From positions 806,001 through 870,000 of the forward strand of contig CAWGVO010000009.1 in NCBI GenBank assembly GCA_963826055.1: a stretch of DNA of 64,000 nucleotides, written 5' to 3'. Under the pieces are notes generated by a model, which saw only the letters and a list, made by a program, of their open reading frames with translations, had not been told where the DNA came from and made no database searches. Position numbers and translations under genes: made by a program. Positions 10,108 to 18,723 of the stretch are shown here, piece by piece. The DNA comes from JBBDMC01 sp963826055 (lineage in GTDB: Bacteria; Pseudomonadota; Alphaproteobacteria; Rhizobiales; Kaistiaceae). How positions within the stretch are numbered: position 1 is the stretch's first letter; each line of letters begins with the position of its first letter.

Positions 10108-11223
10108 ATGCGTGCGGCCATCATCGGCACCGGAGGCATCGCGCGTGTCCACGCGCGCATCATTCACGAGTTGGGCGGCGAGGTGGTGGCCGCTTGCGGG
10201 CGCACGATGGATTCGGCGCGGTCGCTCGGCGTTGGCGAGCCGTACGACGATCCGGACCGCATGCTGGCGCGGCACCGGCCGGACGTCGTTCACATCTGCT
10301 CGCCCAACCACCTTCACGCCCCCCATGCGATCGCTGCCTTCGCCGCCGGCGCCCACGTGCTGTGCGAGAAGCCGATGGCGACGAGCGTCGATGAATGCCG
10401 GCGGATGATCGACGCGGCGACCGCGGCGGGCAAGGTCGGCGCGATCGCCTATACCTATCGCGGTTATCCGCTGGTCGAGGTGCTGCGCCGCCGCGTCGCC
10501 GCCAACGACTTCGGCACGCTGCGCCGCTTCAGCGGCTGTTACCTCTCCTCGGACGTGTTCGCGCGCGACAAGTACGTATGGCTGTTCACTCCCGGAACCA
10601 CGGGCCGATCGTATGTGTTGATGGACCTCGGCATCCATTGGCTGCACCTGGTCGAGTACGTTTCCGGCCAGCGCATCGAGGAAATCACCGCCCTGTTTTC
10701 GACCCATCAGCCGGAGCGCGTCTGGCACGGTAGCGCCGGGGAGGGGCGGCGGCCCGAAGGCACCCCGACCGGCGACGGCGGTGTCGCGGTGCAACTTGAT
10801 CTTGAGGATCAGGCGGACCTGCTCATCCGTCTGACGGGCGGTGCCGCCGGGTGCGCCACCATCAGCGGCGTTTCCCCCGGCCACCCCAACCGCATCGTGC
10901 TCTCTGTCGACGGGTCGGAGCGCGGCTTCGAATGGAACCAGGAGGAGCCGAACACTTACGTGGAATGCGCCACCGCGGGAAACATCATCCGGCAACGCTC
11001 GCCGGACGACCTGCCGGCCGCGCTCTCCTGGATGTCGCGTCTGCCCGCCGGCCATGCCGAAGGCTACGCGGATGCGTTCCGCAACGTCATCTTCGCCGCG
11101 TGGTCGGCGATGCGCGGCGAGGCCGTCGAGTATCCTGGATTTGCCGACGGCCTGCGCGGCGTCGAACTTGTCGAGGCAGCGGTGAACAGCGCGAAGGAGC
11201 GCCGGCCGGTCCGCACCGCGTGA
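10108..11223 (+). CDS. Gfo/Idh/MocA-family oxidoreductase
   Basis: An NAD(P)-dependent dehydrogenase of 371 residues acting on sugars, inositols or related polyols. The Rossmann motif is IIGTGGIARVHA, the family EKP motif is VLCEKPMA (Lys is catalytic), and the catalytic histidine region is DLGIHWLHLVEY. The start ATG 10108 follows GAGGGGAGGGG. It lies 50 bp after the LacI gene on the same strand and ends 18 bp before the promoter of the second importer. Together with the Zn-dehydrogenase and enolase-type enzyme it suggests that the island degrades a polyol or acid-sugar-like compound. Family certain; substrate unknown. Confidence 0.9.
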   Translation: MRAAIIGTGGIARVHARIIHELGGEVVAACGRTMDSARSLGVGEPYDDPDRMLARHRPDVVHICSPNHLHAPHAIAAFAAGAHVLCEKPMATSVDECRRMIDAATAAGKVGAIAYTYRGYPLVEVLRRRVAANDFGTLRRFSGCYLSSDVFARDKYVWLFTPGTTGRSYVLMDLGIHWLHLVEYVSGQRIEEITALFSTHQPERVWHGSAGEGRRPEGTPTGDGGVAVQLDLEDQADLLIRLTGGAAGCATISGVSPGHPNRIVLSVDGSERGFEWNQEEPNTYVECATAGNIIRQRSPDDLPAALSWMSRLPAGHAEGYADAFRNVIFAAWSAMRGEAVEYPGFADGLRGVELVEAAVNSAKERRPVRTA

Positions 11224-11240
11224 GTGTTCGCAACCGGTTA

Positions 11241-11269
11241 TTGACAACGCGCTCGGCAGTCCGCAAAAT
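11241..11269 (+). promoter_or_regulatory. Predicted sigma-70 promoter for the polyamine-type importer
   Basis: Consensus TTGACA at 11241-11246, a 17-bp spacer and CAAAAT at 11264-11269. The -10 is six bases before a LacI-type palindrome, the same geometry as at 6186-6238. Confidence 0.6.
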
Positions 11270-11274
11270 CCATG

Positions 11275-11290
11275 TTTGGAACGCTCCAAA
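11275..11290. promoter_or_regulatory. LacI-family operator, copy 2
   Basis: TTTGGAACGCTCCAAA, with arms TTTGGA and TCCAAA. Bases 11276-11290 are identical to 6224-6238. The site overlaps the expected transcription start of the ABC importer operon. Confidence 0.72.
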
Positions 11291-11293
11291 TTG

Positions 11294-11313
11294 GATGGGC
11301 GAATCCGCCCATC
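11294..11313 (+). promoter_or_regulatory. Perfect inverted repeat in the importer leader
   Basis: GATGGGCG, a four-base loop AATC, then CGCCCATC: an 8-bp perfect stem immediately after the operator. It could be a leader-RNA hairpin or a second protein-binding site. It has no run of T, so it is not a classical terminator. Confidence 0.4.
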
Positions 11314-11368
11314 TGGTTCGCTGCTTCCCACCGACCTCGTGAGAGGTAGGCGCAAGAGAGACAGACCG

Positions 11369-12586
11369 ATGGTGTCCCATGCGGCCCGCCATTCTAGTGC
11401 CGACCGCCACGCGAAGCCGGGCATGATCGAGGAAAGCGGACCCGCGGCGGCCGATCGACCCGGTTCGATCGAGGGGATCTTGCCGGGGCGGCAGAGACCG
11501 GCCGTCGAACTGCGCGGACTGACTGTCCGCTACAAGCACCTCACCGCGCTCGACGCCATCGATCTGACAATCGTAGACGGCGAATTCTTTTCGCTGCTTG
11601 GCCCGAGCGGCTGCGGCAAGACGACGACGCTCAACATCATCGGTGGATTCGTCGAGCCACATCACGGCGAGGTGCTCATCAACGGGCAGCCGGTCGGCCA
11701 CGCGCCGCCATATCGGCGTCCGGTCAACACCGTCTTCCAGAGCTACGCGTTGTTCCCGCACATGACCGTCGCCGAGAACGTCGGCTTCGGTCTGCGCATG
11801 GCGGGGACGTCGCCGGCCGAGATCGAGCGTCGCGCCAACGATGCCCTGGCACTGGTGTCACTCGCCGGCCTCGGGAGCCGCCGCCCCGATCAATTGTCCG
11901 GCGGACAGCAGCAGCGGGTGGCCCTGGCGCGGGCGCTCATCAACCGCCCGTCGGTGCTGCTACTCGACGAGCCGCTGGGCGCGCTCGACCTGAAACTGCG
12001 CAAGCAGATGCAGTCGGAACTGACGAGGATTCAGCGCGAGGTCGGGATCACGTTCATCTACGTCACGCACGACCAGGAAGAGGCGATGACCATGTCCGAC
12101 CGCATCGCTGTGATGAGCGGGGGCCGCATCGCCCAGGTGGGAACGCCGCAGCAGGTCTACGACCGGCCGGCGAACCTGTTTGTCGCCGACTTCATCGGCA
12201 GGTCGAACGTGTTTCGCGGCCGCGTGGACGGCCAGGTGGACACCTGGACGATGGTCCGGCTCGGCGGCGGCGCCGTGGTCAAGGTACCGGGCGCGTCGGC
12301 GCCGGGAAACGTGAGGGATGTGGCCGTGGTGGTCCGCCCGGACCACATGACGCTGTCGCGTTCGGCGCCATCGACGCCCGATGTCAATGCCGTCCCGGGC
12401 ACGGTTGGCAAGGTCGCCTTCCTCGGCACGCACCTTCAGGTCAGCGTCGTCACCGCCGCCGGAGATGACGTGACCGTGGTCGAGCCGTTGCGACCGGATC
12501 AGGCACGGGAGATTCCGGAGCCTGGCAGTGTTGTGCATGCGACGTGGTCAGCGTCGCTGTCGCTTTGCTTTGCGGGGGGTGACTAG
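11369..12586 (+). CDS. ABC transporter ATP-binding protein, spermidine/putrescine (PotA) type
   Basis: The ATPase of a CUT1/polyamine-type importer, about 405 residues. Walker A is GPSGCGKTTT, the Q-loop is FQSYALFPHMT, the signature is LSGGQQQRVALARAL, Walker B is VLLLDEPLGALD and the H-loop is YVTHDQEEA. The C-terminal TOBE-like domain follows (PDVNAVPGTVGKVAFLGTH). ATG 11369 with AAGAGAG is preferred, because the longer in-frame start at 11276 lies inside the operator. It is followed by the binding protein and two permeases, making a complete importer, in contrast to the peptide-type system upstream. Confidence 0.93.
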   Translation: MVSHAARHSSADRHAKPGMIEESGPAAADRPGSIEGILPGRQRPAVELRGLTVRYKHLTALDAIDLTIVDGEFFSLLGPSGCGKTTTLNIIGGFVEPHHGEVLINGQPVGHAPPYRRPVNTVFQSYALFPHMTVAENVGFGLRMAGTSPAEIERRANDALALVSLAGLGSRRPDQLSGGQQQRVALARALINRPSVLLLDEPLGALDLKLRKQMQSELTRIQREVGITFIYVTHDQEEAMTMSDRIAVMSGGRIAQVGTPQQVYDRPANLFVADFIGRSNVFRGRVDGQVDTWTMVRLGGGAVVKVPGASAPGNVRDVAVVVRPDHMTLSRSAPSTPDVNAVPGTVGKVAFLGTHLQVSVVTAAGDDVTVVEPLRPDQAREIPEPGSVVHATWSASLSLCFAGGD

Positions 12587-12654
12587 AACTCAGCCACCCG
12601 ACGAACGCTCGCGCGGCGACCCATTTGTGCAGTGAACGTAAAACGGAGGGAAAG

Positions 12655-13761
12655 ATGGCTTGGAAGCATACGCGGAGGGAGTTCCTTCGGAACTCTGCAA
12701 TGGGCGGTCTTGCTGCCGCCACGACGATGACCGGCGTATCGTCAATGGTTTCGCCGGCACGCGCGGCCATTGAAGGACCGCTCAATATTCTTTCTTGGGG
12801 TAGCCGGAACTTCCAGGTGGAGATTGACGATTTCCTCAAGGAAACCGGCGTCCACGTCAACTTCGTCGGAGCCTCGGGCAATTCGGAGAATATGGCGAAG
12901 ATCAAGCTCGGCGGCGGCGATCGCTACGACATCGTCGGCGTCGACGCGCTCTGGGTGCCCAAGTTCTACGAGGAAGGTCTGATCGACGTTTTCGACTTCG
13001 AGAAGATGCCGGAGTACGGCGACATGTTCGACCAATTCAAGCAGATGAGCATCTGGAAGGTCGGCGACATGTGGATGGCCCAGCCCTGGGCGTGGTCGCC
13101 GCTGGTGCTCTGGTACAACTCCGACCGCATCAAGACTCCGCCGACGAGTATCAATTTCTTGTTCGACCCTGAGCTGAAGGGCCGCATCGCGCTCACCCGG
13201 CAGCAGGAGGACGTTGTCGCGTGGATGGGCATCGCGAGCGGCGCCAAGAAGCCGTACGCGATGACGGACGCCGAGCTGGCTGCGGCCAAGGAGGCACTGA
13301 AACGGCTGATGCCGAACATCCTCAAGTTCCCGCCCCAGGAGGAGGAGCTCGTTCGCCTGGCCGCCGACGAAAGCATATGGGTCACGGCGCTCAGCGCCGG
13401 CGGCGCATTGCGCATCAAGGAAGCAGGCGGTCCGAACATGAAAGGCTTCCTGCCGCCGGAGGGCTACCTCGGCTATTTTGACGGTGACTGTATCGTCAAG
13501 GGTGCGGCCCACCGTGAGGCGGCGCTGGCTTGGCTGGGCCATCGCGTGCACGCCGACTACGTGCTCACCAACTTCGAGAAATACAAGCGCCCCCTGGCAT
13601 TCCGGGGTCCGCTAGATATCCTCGCAAAGCAGGGCCGGTCCGACTACGCGCACGAGCTGTTCTACGACCAGCCCGAGATCCTCTCGAAGATGGTCGTCAT
13701 CGGGCCGCCGCCGGATATCGGCGCCTACCTCGACGTCTTCAACGAGGTCGTCGGCGGATAA
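12655..13761 (+). CDS. ABC transporter substrate-binding protein, family 1 (PotD/PotF-like)
   Basis: A periplasmic binding protein of 368 residues for the adjacent polyamine-type importer. A Tat signal is present (TRREFLRNSAMGG, then a hydrophobic stretch ending ARAA), so it is probably exported folded. ATG 12655 has a strong GGAGGG site. The mature protein has PotD-like features (LNILSWG near its start, KIKLGGGDRYDIVGVDALW). The ligand may be a polyamine, amino acid or a compound specific to this island; the family alone does not decide. It is expressed with the ATPase 68 bp upstream. Confidence 0.9.
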   Translation: MAWKHTRREFLRNSAMGGLAAATTMTGVSSMVSPARAAIEGPLNILSWGSRNFQVEIDDFLKETGVHVNFVGASGNSENMAKIKLGGGDRYDIVGVDALWVPKFYEEGLIDVFDFEKMPEYGDMFDQFKQMSIWKVGDMWMAQPWAWSPLVLWYNSDRIKTPPTSINFLFDPELKGRIALTRQQEDVVAWMGIASGAKKPYAMTDAELAAAKEALKRLMPNILKFPPQEEELVRLAADESIWVTALSAGGALRIKEAGGPNMKGFLPPEGYLGYFDGDCIVKGAAHREAALAWLGHRVHADYVLTNFEKYKRPLAFRGPLDILAKQGRSDYAHELFYDQPEILSKMVVIGPPPDIGAYLDVFNEVVGG

Positions 13762-13823
13762 ATGCCGTTGGCCCGGCGGGTGGCACCACCGCTCGCCGGG
13801 CCGGTTTCGCCGGACCGCACAGC

Positions 13824-14708
13824 ATGACCGACACCGCCGCCATCGCATCGCGCCAGACGAAGTCGTGGCTGGCATCGCCGGCGCTCGCCTTCCTGCCGAT
13901 CACGCTAGTCGATTTCGTCCTGTTCGTTCTGCCCATGATGGTCATGGGACTGATCAGTGTTCTGGTCATCAGGGAATTCCACGTGACGTGGAAGCTGACC
14001 GCGGACAGCTATCTCTTCTTTCTCACCAACCCGCTGTACCTGAAGGTGCTGGCCAAGAGCGTCGTCATGGCCCTTGCCACGACCTTCATCTGCATCGTGC
14101 TGTCGTTTCCTTTCGCCCTGTTTCTGACGCGTCTGCCGCGCGCGATCCAGCGGACGATGCTGGTGCTTGTCATCCTGCCGTTCTGGACGAGCTACCTGCT
14201 GCGCGTCTACGCGTGGATGGCGGTGCTTGGCGAACGCGGCCTCATAAATCGCAGCCTGATGGGGCTCGGGATCATCGACGATCCGCTTCGCTTCCTTCTC
14301 TACAACGACTACGCCATCATCCTCGTGGCGGTTTATCTCTACATCCCGTACAGCGCGCTCGCCCTCTACGCCAATCTCGAACGGCTCGATACCTCGCTCA
14401 TACGGGCGGCAATGGACCTCGGCGCGCGCCCCCATCAGGTTTTCATGCATGTGCTGCTGCCGCTGACGCTGCCCGGCATCTTCGCTTCCTTCATCTTCGT
14501 GTTTATTCCCATGCTCGGCGAATACGTCACGCCGACCATCATCGGCGGCGCCCATGGGCTGATGATCGTCAACGTGATCGTCTCGCAGATTCAGGCGCTG
14601 CGCTTCGGCATCGGGTCGGCGATGGTGTTCGTTCTCGTCGGCCTCATCCTTGCGCTCGTGGTCGCCTTGCGGAAAGTAGCGGGGCTGGAGAAGATCTATG
14701 GCTTCTAG
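13824..14708 (+). CDS. ABC transporter permease, PotB type
   Basis: An inner-membrane permease of about 294 residues with six predicted helices. The first hydrophobic stretch is ITLVDFVLFVLPMMVMGLIS, and the EAA loop is AAMDLGARPHQVFMHVLLPL, the ATPase contact. It starts at ATG 13824, 62 bp after the binding protein, and overlaps the next permease by 11 bp. The pair of permeases with one ATPase and one binding protein is the standard polyamine/iron-type importer composition. Confidence 0.92.
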   Translation: MTDTAAIASRQTKSWLASPALAFLPITLVDFVLFVLPMMVMGLISVLVIREFHVTWKLTADSYLFFLTNPLYLKVLAKSVVMALATTFICIVLSFPFALFLTRLPRAIQRTMLVLVILPFWTSYLLRVYAWMAVLGERGLINRSLMGLGIIDDPLRFLLYNDYAIILVAVYLYIPYSALALYANLERLDTSLIRAAMDLGARPHQVFMHVLLPLTLPGIFASFIFVFIPMLGEYVTPTIIGGAHGLMIVNVIVSQIQALRFGIGSAMVFVLVGLILALVVALRKVAGLEKIYGF

Positions 14709-15483
14709 AGGTCGCTCCGGCATTCCCTTCGCGCTGAAGGCGCACGGGGTCTTCATCTACGTGTTTCTCTATCTGCCGATAGCGCTGCTCATCTTCTTTT
14801 CCTTCAACAAGAATCCGTCGGGCACCTTTCCCGTCACCGGCCTGACGCTCGATTGGTACCGCCAGCTAGGCGACGACTACTTTCTGCTGACGTCGTTCAA
14901 GACCAGCATCGTGGTCGGACTGCTGACCGTGCCCATCGCTACCTTTGTCGGCACTCTCTGCGCCTTCGGGCTGGTTCGCACCCAGTTCCGTTTCAAGGCG
15001 CTTTTCGGAAGTTTCATCCTGATGCCGATGGTGGTGCCAGGCATCCTGCTCGGAGCGGCGCTGCTGATCGTGCTGAGGACGATCCTCGGCGTGCCGCTGT
15101 CGATCTGGACGGCCGTGATGGGCCACGTCGTGGTCACGACGCCGTTCGCGGTGCTGGCGGTGACGACCCGCCTCTATGGCTACGACCGCAACCTTGATGC
15201 CGCCGCGGCCGATCTCGGCGCCAATCCGCTGCGCGTCCTCTGGCACGTGACGCTGCCGCTGATAATGCCCGGGATCCTTGCCGCGGCGCTGATCGTCTTT
15301 ACGGTCTCGCTGGACACCTTCGGCGTGACCTTCTTCACGATCGGGGCGCAGGGCACCCTGCCGATGTACATCTGGGCGCAGGTGGAAATGGGCATTCGCC
15401 CGACGGTCAACGCGCTCGGAACGCTGTTCATCGTCAGCTCGATCATCATCCTGATGATCGCCAACCTGCTGTTGCGCCGCTAG
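14698..15483 (+). CDS. ABC transporter permease, PotC type
   Basis: The second permease of the importer, 261 residues, overlapping the end of the PotB-like gene. The motif SFNKNPSGTFPVTGLTLDWY is characteristic of PotC proteins, and the EAA loop is AAADLGANPLRVLWHVTLPL. It is the last gene of the LacI-associated island. The next 100 bp contain no clear terminator, and the following gene is an unrelated flavoprotein. Confidence 0.92.
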   Translation: MASRGRSGIPFALKAHGVFIYVFLYLPIALLIFFSFNKNPSGTFPVTGLTLDWYRQLGDDYFLLTSFKTSIVVGLLTVPIATFVGTLCAFGLVRTQFRFKALFGSFILMPMVVPGILLGAALLIVLRTILGVPLSIWTAVMGHVVVTTPFAVLAVTTRLYGYDRNLDAAAADLGANPLRVLWHVTLPLIMPGILAAALIVFTVSLDTFGVTFFTIGAQGTLPMYIWAQVEMGIRPTVNALGTLFIVSSIIILMIANLLLRR

Positions 15484-15583
15484 CGCCGCTTGACGCGTGG
15501 TTGCGGGCTCGCGGGGAGGAGGCGGACCGCGGCGCGCCGGTGTATCGTGATGCCCTCACTGTCGGGTCAGCGGAGGGCGAACG

Positions 15584-17209
15584 ATGACCACCGGAGGGGC
15601 TGAGCGCTACGACGTTGCCATCCTCGGAGCCGGTTTCGAGGGGGCGACGCTGGCGACGATCCTGGCGCGTCACGGCCACCGCGTCCTCCTCCTCGACGCC
15701 GGCACCCACCCGCGCTTCGTGCTCGGCGAATCGACCGTCCGCCACACCTTCACCATGCTCAAGATCATCGGGCGGCGCTTCGACGTGCCTGAAATCACCC
15801 GGCGCTTCGCCGCCCCGCGGCGCATCCACAGGCACGTCACCTCCGCCTGCGGCGAGAAGCGCAACTTCGGCTTCGTCTATCATCGCGAGGGCCGCCACCA
15901 ACTCCCCGAGGAAGCGACCCAGTTCGTCATTCCGTCGTTTCCGGGCGGCCCCGAAGCGCACCTCTACCGCCAGGACATCGACGCCGCGCTGACGCACCTC
16001 GCCGTGCAGTACGGCGCCGACGTCGGCTTCCGCACCGCCGTCACTGGCGCCGCGTTCGATGCCACGGGCGTCACGCTGAGCGACGCGGCGGGGCGCGAAT
16101 TCCGCGCCCGCTTCGTCGTCGACGCATCGGGACGGGCCTCCGCCCTCGGCCGCATCCTCGGGCTGCTCGACGAGCCGCCGCGTCTCAAGACCAGCACGCG
16201 CTGCCTCTTCACCCACATGATCGGCGTCAGGCCCTACGACGACCTGGCGCTACCGAACGGTGTGCCGCGTTTTTCCTCGCGGCTCTACAGCGGCACCTGC
16301 CACCACATCTTCGACGGCGGCTGGCTGTGGGTGATCCCGTTCAACAACCGCAAGGGATCGACCAACCCGCTCGCGAGCATCGGGCTCAGCCTCGATTGCC
16401 GGCGCCACCCCAAGCCGGCGAACACGCCGCCCGAGAAGGAGTGGAACGACTTCCTCGCGCGCTTTCCCAGCATCCGCGAACAGTTTGCCGAGGCGAAGGC
16501 GGTGCGGGAGTGGGTCTCGACCGACCGGCTCCAGTACTCATGCTCCGCCGCCGCCGGCGATCGCTATTGCCTGATGGCGGCCGCGCACGGCTCCGGCTTC
16601 ATCGACGCGATTTTCTCGCGCGGCCTCGCCACGTCGGCCGAGACGATCAATGCTCTCGCCGCGCGTCTGCTGGCGGCGCTCGCCGACGACGATTTCGCGC
16701 CGGAGCGCTTCGCCTATGTCGCTCGACTGATGGACAACAACCTCGCCAACAACGACAAGCTGGTGAACTGCGCCTACATCGCCTTCCGCGACTTCAACCT
16801 GTGGAGCGCCTGGTTCCGCGTCTGGGTGCTCGGCGTCACGCTCGGCGAACTGCGACTGTTCAGCGCCTACCGCCGGTACACGCGCAGCGGCGACGAGCGG
16901 CTCCTGCCCGACGCGGAAGAGCCGATGGGTCTGTTCTTCTCCAACCACCTCGGCTTCAAGGCGCTGTTCGATCAGGCGGCGGCCGCCATCGAGGCAGTTG
17001 CCGACGGTCTGAAATCGCCGGACGAGGCAACCGCCGAAATCCTTGGCCTGCTCGCCGGGGCCGAATTCGCCCCGCCGGCGTTCCGCCTCGGTGATCCGGC
17101 CGTCCACATCGTCGACCCCGGCCAGCCGCTGACGGCGCTGGCGACCGGCTGGTGGCTCAGATTTTCTGCTCCGCCTGAAGTAAGGCGGCGGCCCCGCGAT
17201 TTGATCTGA
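15584..17209 (+). CDS. Flavin-dependent halogenase-like / FAD-dependent oxidoreductase
   Basis: A 541-residue flavoprotein. The dinucleotide-binding motif is AILGAGFEGATLATILA (residues about 12-28). GEST near residue 49 and WLWVIP (about residue 247, the W-x-W-x-I-P halogenase motif) place it with flavin-dependent halogenases. A lysine in CGEKRNFGFVYH lies roughly where the catalytic Lys of PrnA-type enzymes is found. Members of this branch halogenate aromatic or aliphatic natural products using reduced FAD, but many are uncharacterised. It stands alone with no biosynthetic genes or flavin reductase beside it. GGAGGG precedes ATG 15584. Family call good; halogenase activity inferred. Confidence 0.75.
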   Translation: MTTGGAERYDVAILGAGFEGATLATILARHGHRVLLLDAGTHPRFVLGESTVRHTFTMLKIIGRRFDVPEITRRFAAPRRIHRHVTSACGEKRNFGFVYHREGRHQLPEEATQFVIPSFPGGPEAHLYRQDIDAALTHLAVQYGADVGFRTAVTGAAFDATGVTLSDAAGREFRARFVVDASGRASALGRILGLLDEPPRLKTSTRCLFTHMIGVRPYDDLALPNGVPRFSSRLYSGTCHHIFDGGWLWVIPFNNRKGSTNPLASIGLSLDCRRHPKPANTPPEKEWNDFLARFPSIREQFAEAKAVREWVSTDRLQYSCSAAAGDRYCLMAAAHGSGFIDAIFSRGLATSAETINALAARLLAALADDDFAPERFAYVARLMDNNLANNDKLVNCAYIAFRDFNLWSAWFRVWVLGVTLGELRLFSAYRRYTRSGDERLLPDAEEPMGLFFSNHLGFKALFDQAAAAIEAVADGLKSPDEATAEILGLLAGAEFAPPAFRLGDPAVHIVDPGQPLTALATGWWLRFSAPPEVRRRPRDLI

Positions 17210-17412
17210 CCTACGGCGACGTAGTTCGGCGCGAACATGCTTTCCGAACGCCTAACAGTTGAAATCAAAGTGTAATCAAACACTAGAAACGCCGCGAGAA
17301 AGACTGCGTTCGTCGGTGATTGTTCACGGCGTGCTCGGGTTATTAGTGAAATAATAACAACTTATACGCGAAAAAACGATACCTAATAATCGTGTTGGCT
17401 GTATCATCTGCC

Positions 17413-18555
17413 ATGAGCACTACCAGCCTGCCAGGCGTTGCCCGTGGAATCGGTGGCCGAGTCGCGGCCCGCTTTCCGACGATGCGGCTTGGCCTCGCGG
17501 GCAAGATCGCCGCCCTGGCGATCATCGCCGGCGTCCTCGTGGTGGCGATCCTCGGAGGCTACTTCTACAGCATTGCCGGTATCGCCGCCCAACGCCGGTC
17601 GATTGCCCTTCTTGCGGTCGTACTGATCATCACCGGCGCTGTCGTGGCGGTTCTGGTCACCGAGGCGATAACCGGCCCGCTGCGCCGTCTCACCGCTGCG
17701 GCAGGTGCCCTCGCCACCGGCAACCGCGAGGTCAACCTCACCGACCTCAGCCGCCGCCGGGACGAGACCGGCGATTTGGCGCGCGCCTTTCGCGCCATGC
17801 GGAGTCAGGTCGTCGCGCGCGAGCGGGAACTCACCGAAAAGGCGGACGAATTGCGCCGATCCAACCAGCAACTCGCGCAGTTTGCCTACGCCGCCTCGCA
17901 CGACCTGCAGGAGCCGCTACGCATGGTCGCCGGCTATCTCGACCTCGTCAGCCAGCGCTATCGCGGCAGGCTCGATGCCGAGGCCGATGAGTTCATCGAT
18001 TTTGCCGTCGACGGCACCCGCCGCATGAAGGGCCTGATCAGCGACCTCCTGGCCTACGCCGCCGTCGCCAACCGGCCCATGGATGTCGCCCTGGTCGAAA
18101 CCGGTTCGGTGGTCGAGCGCGTCGTCGGCATGCTCACCGAGCAGATGGCGGAAATGGGCGCCGCGGTCGTCAGCGGTCGGCTGCCGGCTGTACGCGGCGA
18201 CGCCGTCCAACTCGAGCGGTTGTTTGCCCGGCTTATCGAGAACGCGATGAAGTACCGCTCCGACGCCATGCCGCGCATCAACATCGCCGCCGTTCGCGAC
18301 GGCGCCTTCTGGCTGTTCACGGTCGCCGACAACGGCATCGGCATCGACCCGCAGTGCGGGGATGAAGTGTTCGAGATGTTCAAGCGGCTGGACAACAGCG
18401 CCGACCGTCCCGGCACCGGCATCGGCCTCGCCGTGTGCAAGATGGTGGTGGAGCGTCACGGCGGCCGTATCTGGGTGGAACCCGCCGCCGGCGGCGGTTC
18501 CGTCTTCTGTTTCACACTGCCGCCCGGCGAACGTCGACGCAGGCCACGCTCATGA
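17413..18555 (+). CDS. Membrane sensor histidine kinase with HAMP domain
   Basis: About 380 residues. Two membrane helices lie close together near the N-terminus (AALAIIAGVLVVAILGGYF and IALLAVVLIITGAVVAVLV), so almost no periplasmic sensor loop is present. HAMP follows, then the phospho-acceptor box ASHDLQEPLR of the phytochrome/bacteriophytochrome-like kinase class. The ATPase domain has LIENAMKY (N), DNGIGI (G1) and GTGIGLAV (G2). ATG 17413 is chosen over GTG 17392; neither has a strong ribosome site. The 203 bp upstream are unusually AT-rich, with repeated AATCAAA, and may hold its promoter. The kinase is followed by a small ORF and a receiver-GGDEF-EAL protein, probably its partner. Confidence 0.9.
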   Translation: MSTTSLPGVARGIGGRVAARFPTMRLGLAGKIAALAIIAGVLVVAILGGYFYSIAGIAAQRRSIALLAVVLIITGAVVAVLVTEAITGPLRRLTAAAGALATGNREVNLTDLSRRRDETGDLARAFRAMRSQVVARERELTEKADELRRSNQQLAQFAYAASHDLQEPLRMVAGYLDLVSQRYRGRLDAEADEFIDFAVDGTRRMKGLISDLLAYAAVANRPMDVALVETGSVVERVVGMLTEQMAEMGAAVVSGRLPAVRGDAVQLERLFARLIENAMKYRSDAMPRINIAAVRDGAFWLFTVADNGIGIDPQCGDEVFEMFKRLDNSADRPGTGIGLAVCKMVVERHGGRIWVEPAAGGGSVFCFTLPPGERRRRPRS

Positions 18556-18713
18556 TCCATCAGGTAACCCAATCGATCGTCGCCCTCATCGTCGGGGGCA
18601 ACCCCGACCTGAGGATCATCGCGACAGCCATCCTCGCCACGTCGGCGGCGATGCACTTCGTCTGCGTGAATCAATTCGGTGCGAACCGCCGTGCGGTCGT
18701 TCGCCTGTCGTAA
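18552..18713 (+). CDS. Small putative membrane protein (53 residues) between kinase and c-di-GMP regulator
   Basis: ATG 18552 overlaps the kinase stop (ATGA), a layout typical of coupled translation. The product is MIHQVTQSIVALIVGGNP, then a hydrophobic stretch (LRIIATAILATSAAMHFVCV), then a basic tail. The stop is immediately followed by AAGGAG, the ribosome site of the next gene. I do not recognise a family. It could be a real small regulator of the two flanking signalling proteins or only a translational bridge; coding status is uncertain. Confidence 0.45.
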   Translation: MIHQVTQSIVALIVGGNPDLRIIATAILATSAAMHFVCVNQFGANRRAVVRLS

Positions 18714-18723
18714 GGAGCCTCAC

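Noticed and set aside
11276..11368. Extended N-terminus of the PotA-like ATPase
   Set aside because: The start would lie inside the LacI operator and at the transcription start; ATG 11369 has a ribosome site.
9631..11424. A 597-residue minus-strand frame opposite the Gfo/Idh/MocA and LacI genes
   Set aside because: Low-complexity antisense translation without motifs; the plus strand has two well-defined proteins.
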